Shown one piece after another: positions 1 to 5,384 of a stretch of 9,703 bases of DNA. The stretch comes from Patescibacteria group bacterium (GTDB lineage: Bacteria > Patescibacteriota > Minisyncoccia > Phycocordibacterales > DATDWN01): contig JAUPVF010000054.1 of NCBI GenBank assembly GCA_030917185.1, forward strand, positions 1 to 9,703, in the 5' to 3' direction. Within the stretch, counting starts at the first letter, position 1; each line of letters begins with the position of its first letter. The notes beneath the pieces were generated by a model. That model worked only from the letters and a program-made list of their open reading frames with translations. It did no database searches and was not told the origin of the DNA. A program made the position numbers and the translations under genes.

Positions 1-1028
1 GGGAGTCTCCTCTTGCAAGTATCTCAAAATGGGTTAATACAAAATGCCCACAATGTAGAGGTAAGGCAAAACGAGAAACTGACACTATGCCAAACTGGGC
101 GGGTTCTTCGTGGTATTTTTTGAGATATATTGACCCCAAAAACAACAAAAAATTTGCTGATATAAAAAAATTAAAAAAATGGATGCAAGTTGACTGGTAC
201 AACGGCGGAATGGAACACACAACGTTGCACCTGCTTTATTCTCGGTTTTGGAATAAATTTTTGTACGATATTGGTGTTGTGCCAGTATCTGAACCATACA
301 AAAAACGTACATCACATGGCATGATATTGGCAAAAGGAGGAGAAAAAATGTCCAAATCAAAAGGAAATGTGATCAATCCAGACAGTATTGTATCTACATA
401 TGGTGCTGATACTTTGCGTATGTACGAAATGTTTATGGGGCCATTTGATCAGGCGATCCCGTGGGGTGAGGAAAATATTATCGGTGTTCGTCGTTTTTTG
501 GAGCGTTTTTGGAAATTACAAAATAAAGTGGTGTCAAAAACTGTTTCCAATGTTGGGGAGTATAAAAAATTTGAGACAAGTTTGCATAAAACCATCAAAA
601 AGGTTGGGGATGATATCGAAAGTATGAGTTTCAATACTGCTATTTCAAGTATGATGATTTTGTTAAACGAAATGGAAAAAATGGAGGCAATAGAGAAAAA
701 AGATTTTGAATTATTCATACAAATACTTGCTCCATTTGCACCACATATCACAGAAGAATTGTGGCACACATTGGGGCATAAAACTGCAGTTATGACAGAA
801 AAATGGCCACATGCAGATAAAAAGAAAATGATAGAAAAGGAGGTTCGGATCGGTATTCAAATCAATGGAAAAATTAGAGCAGAATTGATGATACCAGTTG
901 ATGCTACAGAAAACAGTGTCATGGAACAGGCGCTGAAACTGGGGGATGTGGATAAGTGGCTTGTAGGTAAACAGGTGGTAAAGGTTATTTTTGTACCTAA
1001 TAAACTGATTAATATCGTGATTGCCTAG
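1..1028 (+). CDS. leuS: Leucyl-tRNA synthetase, C-terminal part (5' end outside window)
   Basis: Class I aminoacyl-tRNA synthetase that charges tRNA-Leu with leucine in the cytoplasm. The reading frame is open from base 3 and gives about 341 residues. The first part has a CPQC knuckle followed by RETDTMPNWAGSSWYFLRYIDP-like text, the typical LeuRS return into the catalytic core after the editing domain. The KMSKS signature lies at bases 345-359 (residue ~115 of the fragment) and binds the ATP/adenylate loop. An all-alpha anticodon-binding domain follows. The C-terminal tail (IGIQINGKIRAE, VGKQVVKVIFVPNKLINIV) is the tRNA-contacting domain typical of bacterial LeuRS. About 226 residues follow KMSKS, close to the family norm, so the 3' end is intact. 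The HIGH motif and editing domain lie upstream of the window. The gene ends with TAG, and I see no convincing terminator before the next gene. Confidence 0.97.
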   Translation, partial: ESPLASISKWVNTKCPQCRGKAKRETDTMPNWAGSSWYFLRYIDPKNNKKFADIKKLKKWMQVDWYNGGMEHTTLHLLYSRFWNKFLYDIGVVPVSEPYKKRTSHGMILAKGGEKMSKSKGNVINPDSIVSTYGADTLRMYEMFMGPFDQAIPWGEENIIGVRRFLERFWKLQNKVVSKTVSNVGEYKKFETSLHKTIKKVGDDIESMSFNTAISSMMILLNEMEKMEAIEKKDFELFIQILAPFAPHITEELWHTLGHKTAVMTEKWPHADKKKMIEKEVRIGIQINGKIRAELMIPVDATENSVMEQALKLGDVDKWLVGKQVVKVIFVPNKLINIVIA

Positions 1029-1042
1029 AGTTTTCGTCAATC

Positions 1043-1071
1043 TTGACTTAAATCTGTATTAATGATAGAAA
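1043..1071 (+). promoter_or_regulatory. Possible promoter for the sigma-4/HARE protein gene
   Basis: TTGACT at 1043-1048, a 17-base spacer, then TAGAAA at 1066-1071 with an upstream TG (1063-1064) that would make it an extended -10. It sits in the 107-base gap after leuS. The -10 is a poor match and the start codon is about 60 bases further on, so this is tentative. The -35 overlaps a short inverted repeat, GTCAA-TC-TTGAC. Confidence 0.3.
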
Positions 1072-1135
1072 TAGAGGAACATTCGTTGTATCTTTAATCA
1101 CTTAAAAGGGTTATTAACGTGAATGAAATAAATTT

Positions 1136-2173
1136 ATGAGCGAAAAAACACCAATCACATTCAAACCAAAACAAGTCACGAAGCGATTGCTTTCCGTGCT
1201 TTCTTCTCGTGCACAGGACGTCGTCACCGGCCGATATGGCCTCGGCAGTGACCCAAAACGACAGACATTAGAGGCAATCGGTAAAAAATATAAAATTACC
1301 CGAGAACGAGTTCGACAAATTGAAAACTACTCTATTGCCAATGTTCGCAAATCAAAAGAATATGCAAAAGAGAAAGCCGTATTTGACGAATTGCATGCTA
1401 TCGTAACTTCTCTTGGTTCTATTGTGTCTGAGGAAGAATTGCTAAACTTTTTCGCAAAAGACAGAGCGACTCAGAACCACATTCACTTTCTATTGGTGGT
1501 TGGTGAAGCATTTACAAAAGAAAAAGAAGATGTTGAGTTCAAACATCGATGGCATGTTGATAAAGAGTTGTCAAAAAAGATTCACGAATCCCTTCGAAAA
1601 TTGTACAGCACATTGTCTGATGACCAGATCCTACTAGAATCAGACATGGTAGAGAAGTTTCTGGAACATTTGAAAGATGTGTCAGATAAATATAAAAATG
1701 AGGAAATCGCAAAACGATGGCTCGCGTTGTCTAAATTGATTGATAAAAATCCATTAGGTGAATGGGGTAAGGCAGACTCTCCAAACATTAATGCAAAAGG
1801 TATGCGAGATTATGCGTTTTTGGTTATTCGCCGACACGGTTCCCCAATCCATTTCCGTGAAGTTGCTAAATCAATTACTGAATTATTCAAGAAAAAAGCA
1901 CATGTTGCTACAACACATAACGAGTTGATTAAAGATCCACGATTTGTGTTGGTTGGACGAGGTTTGTATGCTTTGGCAGAATGGGGATATATGTCAGGAG
2001 TTGTCAAAGACGTCATTCGTGGAATTATAGAGAAAAATGGCCCACTGACAAAAGAAGATATTGTTAAAAAAGTTTTGAAGGAGCGATACGTCAAAGAAAA
2101 TACTATTATGGTTAACCTTCAGAACCCAAAATTTTTCAAAAAACAAAAAGACGGCAAGTATGCGATTGCATAA
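1136..2173 (+). CDS. Sigma-70 region 4-like / HARE-HTH DNA-binding protein
   Basis: A 345-residue cytoplasmic protein that probably binds DNA and RNA polymerase. Residues ~10-72 match sigma-70 region 4: an RAQDVVTGRYGLG segment, then TLEAIGKKYKITRERVRQIE, the helix-turn-helix that in housekeeping sigma factors contacts the -35 box. Nothing resembling sigma region 2 or 3 is present, so it is not a complete sigma factor. A charged helical middle (~75-215) follows. Residues ~223-285 match the HARE-HTH (HB1/ASXL-type) winged helix, also found in the RNA polymerase delta subunit: PIHFREVAKSI, then DPRFVLVGRGLYALAEWGY. A further small winged-helix-like segment (~286-345, GPLTKEDIVKKVL) ends the protein. 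The start is the first ATG of the frame, without a clear SD. It is monocistronic by its position between leuS and a strong terminator. Role inferred: transcription factor or polymerase accessory protein. Confidence 0.85.
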   Translation: MSEKTPITFKPKQVTKRLLSVLSSRAQDVVTGRYGLGSDPKRQTLEAIGKKYKITRERVRQIENYSIANVRKSKEYAKEKAVFDELHAIVTSLGSIVSEEELLNFFAKDRATQNHIHFLLVVGEAFTKEKEDVEFKHRWHVDKELSKKIHESLRKLYSTLSDDQILLESDMVEKFLEHLKDVSDKYKNEEIAKRWLALSKLIDKNPLGEWGKADSPNINAKGMRDYAFLVIRRHGSPIHFREVAKSITELFKKKAHVATTHNELIKDPRFVLVGRGLYALAEWGYMSGVVKDVIRGIIEKNGPLTKEDIVKKVLKERYVKENTIMVNLQNPKFFKKQKDGKYAIA

Positions 2174-2205
2174 AACAAAAACTCCCGTATAGGGAGTTTT
2201 TGTTT
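2173..2205 (+). terminator. Intrinsic terminator after the sigma-4/HARE gene
   Basis: A perfect 14-bp stem (2173-2186 with 2192-2205) and a 5-base loop GTATA. The GC part is CTCCC/GGGAG and is followed by TTTTTGTTT. It begins on the last base of the stop codon. The A-run on the left makes it potentially bidirectional. Confidence 0.88.
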
Positions 2206-2233
2206 GGATTTTGATTGATTGATTTGATATACT
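2204..2233 (+). promoter_or_regulatory. Extended -10 promoter for the DUF8128-like gene
   Basis: TGATATACT at 2225-2233 is an extended -10 (TG-n-TATACT). A weak -35 candidate, TTGGAT at 2204-2209, lies 18 bases upstream inside the tail of the preceding terminator. The predicted start of transcription is about 2239-2240, on or next to the second in-frame ATG (2240), which would give a leaderless mRNA. Confidence 0.45.
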
Positions 2234-3493
2234 ATGTATATGTTTGAACCTATCACAGAGGCCTACAATAATGAGACATTCATATTTGTGTTTACGCTGT
2301 TGTATCAGACGGCATTTATATGGCTTCCTGTGTTGCTCGGTATCGTTTTGTGGGATGTGTGGGTGACGTACCGCCGGACGCAATTTTTAGCAGCAAAAAC
2401 ATATATAGTGCTAGAGATTAAATTACCTCGTGAGATATTTAAGTCTCCACGGGCAGCAGAGTTTTTTATTTCGTCTTTGTACAGTACTCTTGGTGAAAGC
2501 AATTGGTATGAAAAATACTGGAAAGGTTCGGTACGTTCGTGGTTTTCATTGGAGTTAGTATCTATTGATGGAGAGATTCATTTTTTCATATGGACGCAAA
2601 AGGGTGATAAAAGCAAAATTGAAGCAAACCTGTATTCGCAGTATCCAGGTATTGAAATATATGAAGTTCCCGATTACACATTGCCCGTATCATATGACCC
2701 AGAAACAACTGGCATGTGGGCAAGTGAGTTTGATTTGACTGAAAAAGATTATTTTCCGATTAAAACATACATTGATTATGGTATGGATAAAGATCCTAAA
2801 GAAGAATACAAAATTGATCCAATGACTCCGCTTATTGATTTTCTTGGTTCTCTTTCTCGTGGTCAACAGGTCTGGATTCAGATTATTGCTCGGGCTCATG
2901 TTAAAGAAGACATTGATCAGGTAACTGGGGAAAAAGTTGATTTGAAATGGAAAAAAGGCGCGACAGGAGCGATTAAAGATATTATCACTGAAGCAAAAGG
3001 GGAAAAAGATAAAGAGGGGAAATTAATCCCTGGCACTGGTCGGTATTTGACTGATGGAGAAACGGAAAAAATCAAGGCACTAGAAAGGAGTGTTTCTAAA
3101 AATGGTTTTGATGTTGGTATTCGTGTTGTTTATATCGCACCAAAAGAGGTATTTAATATGGGAAATGTCGGCGGTGTGGTTGGCGGGATTATGCATTTTA
3201 ATTCACCGCTGAATGGGTTTAAACCAGCGCGAGGATCTGCTCCAAAATACGGCAACATCTTTCTGAAATGGAAAGACAGACCAAAGAAAACAATTGATGC
3301 AGAAAAACAACACCTACTGGATGCATATAAACGTCGTGCGTATTTTTTCCCACCATTCAAAAGTCCTCATATGGTATTAAACACCGAAGAGTTGGCAACC
3401 CTATACCATTTTCCTGGTGGAGTATCTACAACTCCTGCCTTTTCTCGTATTGGTTCCAAAAAATCAGACGCCCCATCAAATTTGCCGATTTAA
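2234..3493 (+). CDS. Membrane-anchored DUF8128-like protein (CPR type IV secretion-associated type)
   Basis: A 419-residue protein with one hydrophobic segment or tight hairpin near the N-terminus (residues ~15-40, rich in F, L, I, V and W), then a large soluble domain. No catalytic motif (no Walker A/B) is visible. The soluble part has alternating beta/alpha text with IDFLGSLSRGQQVWIQIIARAH in the middle. Near the end, TEELATLYHFPG is followed by a Pro/Ser/Lys-rich tail ending in SNLPI. From memory, this layout resembles CPR proteins annotated DUF8128, which occur beside or fused in front of VirB4/VirD4-like secretion ATPases; the ELATLYHFPG text is typical just before such an ATPase domain. 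Here the frame stops at that boundary and mltG follows after 9 bases, so no ATPase is present. ATG 2234 and ATG 2240 are both possible starts; the promoter position favours 2240. The family name is a recognition call, not a search result. Confidence 0.6.
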   Translation: MYMFEPITEAYNNETFIFVFTLLYQTAFIWLPVLLGIVLWDVWVTYRRTQFLAAKTYIVLEIKLPREIFKSPRAAEFFISSLYSTLGESNWYEKYWKGSVRSWFSLELVSIDGEIHFFIWTQKGDKSKIEANLYSQYPGIEIYEVPDYTLPVSYDPETTGMWASEFDLTEKDYFPIKTYIDYGMDKDPKEEYKIDPMTPLIDFLGSLSRGQQVWIQIIARAHVKEDIDQVTGEKVDLKWKKGATGAIKDIITEAKGEKDKEGKLIPGTGRYLTDGETEKIKALERSVSKNGFDVGIRVVYIAPKEVFNMGNVGGVVGGIMHFNSPLNGFKPARGSAPKYGNIFLKWKDRPKKTIDAEKQHLLDAYKRRAYFFPPFKSPHMVLNTEELATLYHFPGGVSTTPAFSRIGSKKSDAPSNLPI

Positions 3494-3502
3494 TATCATT
3501 GT

Positions 3503-4513
3503 ATGGAACCAGAGACACAACTTCAACAACAAAAACCTTGGTACACAAGAGCGCACGATTTTCTTGTGGTACTAAAAACATGCCCGAGAAGTATTGTGAC
3601 TGTTTGCGTAGTTATTTTTGTTTCAGTTTTTCTATATGTATCGTTTTCTGTTGTACCGGCACGTTTTCCTATTGGTAGCACGGTGACTATTACACCAGGT
3701 GAATCATTACAAACCATCACATCAAACCTTCAATCACAGGGGGTTATACGATCAGGGTTTATATTCCGCTCGCTCGTTATTATGTTTGGGGGAGAAAAAC
3801 GAGTTATTGCAGGTGATTATTTGTTGAAAAAACCCGAGGGGGCATTCTCGTTGGCGTATCGGTTTGCTCGGGGAAAATTTGGGATTGATTTTATAAAAGT
3901 AACAATTCCCGAAGGGTGGAGTAGTATACAGATTGCTGACTACCTCGGTAAAAATATAAAAGGTTTTGATGCTAACACATTTGCCACACTGGCTAAAAAA
4001 GACGAAGGATATTTATTTCCAGACACATATTTTTTCTCACCAACAGTAACTCCACAAGTGGTGGTTGATACAATGAAAAATAACTTTAACCAACAGATTA
4101 AAAACATGCCCGAGATTGCTCAGTCAGGGAAATCATTACGTGACATATTAACTATGGCATCAATTCTGGAAGGGGAGGCATTGCCAAAAGATCGCCCTGT
4201 TGTTGCGGGGATTTTATGGTCACGTCTGTCACTCGGTATTCCGTTGCAAGTGGATTCGACTTTTACATACATTAATGGCAAAAATACATACACATTAACC
4301 AAGAAAGATTTGGCGATTGATTCACCTTATAATACATATAAATACAAGGGATTACCTCCAGGACCGATTAATAATCCGGGCAAAGATGCTATTTTGGCAG
4401 CAATCAATCCTGTACCGACAGCGTACCTTTATTTTTTGACTGATAAACAAGGTAATATCTATTACGCTAAAACATTTGAGGAACATAAACGAAACAAAGC
4501 AAAGTATTTGTAA
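3503..4513 (+). CDS. mltG: Endolytic murein transglycosylase MltG (YceG-like)
   Basis: A 336-residue inner-membrane lytic transglycosylase that cuts nascent peptidoglycan strands and is thought to set glycan chain length. A cytoplasmic N-terminus (~1-28) is followed by one transmembrane helix (~29-52). Next comes a LysM-like/YceG N-terminal region (TITPGESLQTITSNLQSQGVI). The catalytic YceG domain contains ILTMASILEGEA with the expected catalytic Glu at residue 223, then VVAGILWSRLSLGIPLQVDSTFTY and SPYNTYKYKGLPPGPINNPG, all hallmark MltG segments. Length is normal for the family. It lies 9 bases after the preceding membrane protein gene, so the two are probably co-transcribed. No SD precedes the ATG. 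The intact catalytic core indicates that the organism makes and remodels a peptidoglycan wall. Confidence 0.96.
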   Translation: MEPETQLQQQKPWYTRAHDFLVVLKTCPRSIVTVCVVIFVSVFLYVSFSVVPARFPIGSTVTITPGESLQTITSNLQSQGVIRSGFIFRSLVIMFGGEKRVIAGDYLLKKPEGAFSLAYRFARGKFGIDFIKVTIPEGWSSIQIADYLGKNIKGFDANTFATLAKKDEGYLFPDTYFFSPTVTPQVVVDTMKNNFNQQIKNMPEIAQSGKSLRDILTMASILEGEALPKDRPVVAGILWSRLSLGIPLQVDSTFTYINGKNTYTLTKKDLAIDSPYNTYKYKGLPPGPINNPGKDAILAAINPVPTAYLYFLTDKQGNIYYAKTFEEHKRNKAKYL

Positions 4514-4516
4514 ATA

Positions 4517-4545
4517 TTGACTAATTGATAGATTTGGTGTATAAG
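4517..4545 (+). promoter_or_regulatory. Promoter of the 111-residue orphan gene
   Basis: TTGACT at 4517-4522, exactly 17 bases, then TATAAG at 4540-4545. Both boxes are 5/6 matches to the sigma-70 consensus. Predicted start of transcription is about 4552, just before the SD. It sits immediately after the mltG stop codon, which argues for separate expression of the small gene. Confidence 0.6.
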
Positions 4546-4552
4546 TTTAGGT

Positions 4553-4557
4553 GGAGG
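4553..4557 (+). promoter_or_regulatory. Strong ribosome binding site (GGAGG) fixing the start at 4564
   Basis: GGAGG is 6 bases before ATG 4564. It is the only full-strength SD in the window, and it rules out the upstream TTG at 4525, which lies between the -35 and -10 boxes. Confidence 0.75.
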
Positions 4558-4563
4558 TTTGTC

Positions 4564-4899
4564 ATGACCCATGAATTTGTAGGGGAATTCTTTATAGGAG
4601 ATGAGGTGTTTGAGTCTTCTCGTCTAGGGAAGGATCAATGTGCAAGGGTTTTGGCTTTTGCAAAATCATATGCACGAAAAACAAAAAGAGGAATGGAGAA
4701 AAAGAAGAAGTTTTTCTTTTTTCCGTTCAGGACGGGGTCTCAAGTTGATAAAGAAACGAGCGTTCGAGTTTACATCTCAAAAAGGGTGGTGGGTACTCCC
4801 ACAATCACGCTTGAGTTGATTGTGGAAAAATACCAGGATTCCTTTTTTCCTGTTGATAGGAAGGAGGGTCGGGTCTACACCATGATTATCGCCCAGTGA
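4564..4899 (+). CDS. Hypothetical small basic protein (111 residues)
   Basis: I do not recognise this protein. It has no signal peptide or transmembrane helix. The N-terminal third (THEFVGEFFIGDEVF) looks like beta-strands followed by a helix (GKDQCARVLAFAKSYARK). The centre has a Lys-rich then Phe-rich run (KKKKFFFFPF), and the C-terminal half alternates in a strand-like way (TSVRVYISKR, TITLELIVEKY, VYTMIIAQ). It is a small alpha/beta basic protein, perhaps nucleic-acid binding, but function is unknown. The frame could be extended to TTG 4525 (124 residues), but the promoter and SD geometry make ATG 4564 the start. It has its own promoter and terminator and lies convergent to the minus-strand RNA gene. 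Alternative: a rapidly evolving accessory or phage-derived gene. Confidence 0.65.
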   Translation: MTHEFVGEFFIGDEVFESSRLGKDQCARVLAFAKSYARKTKRGMEKKKKFFFFPFRTGSQVDKETSVRVYISKRVVGTPTITLELIVEKYQDSFFPVDRKEGRVYTMIIAQ

Positions 4900-4919
4900 A
4901 TCTTGAAACGGAAAAGTAT

Positions 4920-4957
4920 AGCCCATGTTGTTATTTGGCACATGGGCTTTGTCTTAT
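4920..4957 (+). terminator. Intrinsic terminator of the 111-residue orphan gene
   Basis: A 9-bp stem, AGCCCATGT (4920-4928) with ACATGGGCT (4940-4948), an 11-base loop, then a T-rich tail TTTGTCTTAT. It lies 20 bases past the stop codon and just before the convergent terminator of the minus-strand RNA. Confidence 0.7.
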
Positions 4958-4960
4958 ACT

Positions 4961-4988
4961 AAAAACACCGAAGCGTTGTGCTTCGGTG
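4961..4988 (-). terminator. Intrinsic terminator of the minus-strand RNA
   Basis: On the minus strand a 9-bp stem CACCGAAGC/GCTTCGGTG (4988-4980/4974-4966) with a 5-base loop, directly followed by TTTTT (4965-4961). On the plus strand the same hairpin has no T-tract, which sets the direction. Confidence 0.85.
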
Positions 4989-5305
4989 CGGTGTGCGGTG
5001 GGGGATGGTGAAGGCCCTCTCCTATCCTTTCGTTTCAGGAAATCCTATCATTTGAAAACCTAGGAAATCTAGCCACGTTAGAAGGAGGTATAACCTGCAC
5101 CATTCCCACCCGATCTTGGGAGCCAAACACCCGGAAGTGGGCTCCTGCTTCTGGCGGGGATGACCGTCAGATTTTTGGAACAGTTCTTCCTTCGTTATCA
5201 GCAGAAGGAAAACTATTCGGTAAAAGAAAGATCTGCCATGTATCTGAGGGGACTAACCCTCAAAACATGGAAATTTACCTAGCCGGGAGTCATTCCCATA
5301 TCTGC
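4961..5305 (-). ncRNA. Unassigned structured RNA, about 345 nt
   Basis: The 485-base gap between 4899 and 5385 has no credible protein gene but holds a complete minus-strand RNA unit: near-consensus promoter (5310-5338), predicted 5' end near 5305, intrinsic terminator (4961-4988). Helices read on the minus strand:
(1) 5298-5289 with 5164-5155, UGGGAAUGAC/GUCAUCCCCG with one A-C mismatch, enclosing domain I.
(2) Inside it, CCAUGU/ACAUGG (5270-5265/5241-5236) stacked over GAGGG/CCCUC (5261-5257/5250-5246).
(3) CAGAU/AUCUG (5235-5231/5172-5168) enclosing a hairpin of about 12 bp (5215-5204/5193-5181).
(4) Linker hairpin GGAGCC/GGCUCC (5145-5140/5124-5119).
(5) 5110-5098 with 5010-4997, GGUGGG-A-AUGGUG/CACCAU-CC-CCCACC, enclosing domain II.
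All are nested or sequential, with no conflicts. I see none of the conserved text of RNase P RNA, tmRNA, SRP RNA, 6S RNA or a T-box. Divergent or rarer families (raiA, OLE and others) were not testable here. Confidence 0.75.
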
Positions 5306-5309
5306 TATA

Positions 5310-5338
5310 ATATTATCATATATTAAATTTTTTGTCAA
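5310..5338 (-). promoter_or_regulatory. Near-consensus promoter of the minus-strand RNA
   Basis: Read on the minus strand: TTGACA (5338-5333, perfect -35), exactly 17 bases, then TAATAT (5315-5310), preceded by TG-A (5318-5316), an extended -10. It is the best promoter in the window and implies strong constitutive transcription starting near 5303-5306. It lies back to back with the mnmA upstream region. Confidence 0.85.
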
Positions 5339-5375
5339 CTATATATTTGCAATTATTAATTTTATGTTGTAAAAT

Positions 5376-5380
5376 AAGGA
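5376..5380 (+). promoter_or_regulatory. Short ribosome binding site of mnmA
   Basis: AAGGA, 4 bases before ATG 5385, moderate strength. The AT-rich 45 bases upstream contain possible promoter boxes (TTGTCA at 5332 with TATTAA at 5354; TTGCAA at 5347 with TAAAAT at 5370), but I cannot choose between them. Confidence 0.45.
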
Positions 5381-5384
5381 TATT

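Noticed and set aside
4525..4563. TTG start extending the orphan protein by 13 residues
   Set aside because: It lies between the -35 and -10 boxes of the gene's promoter and lacks an SD, while ATG 4564 has GGAGG at the right distance.
5081..5090. Plus-strand GAAGGAGGT, a perfect Shine-Dalgarno sequence
   Set aside because: No ATG, GTG or TTG lies at a usable distance downstream and no open frame follows. It is better explained as the complement of the anti-SD-like segment of the minus-strand RNA.
5279..5299. Six-codon minus-strand ORF near the 5' end of the RNA (ATG at 5299, TAG at 5281-5279)
   Set aside because: It has no SD, is very short and lies in the strand of the main closing helix; probably chance.
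4961..5305. Assignment of the minus-strand RNA to RNase P RNA, tmRNA, SRP RNA, 6S RNA or a T-box
   Set aside because: The conserved core sequences of these families, the tmRNA 3' acceptor end and a downstream regulated gene are not visible. A divergent member cannot be excluded without covariance-model searches.
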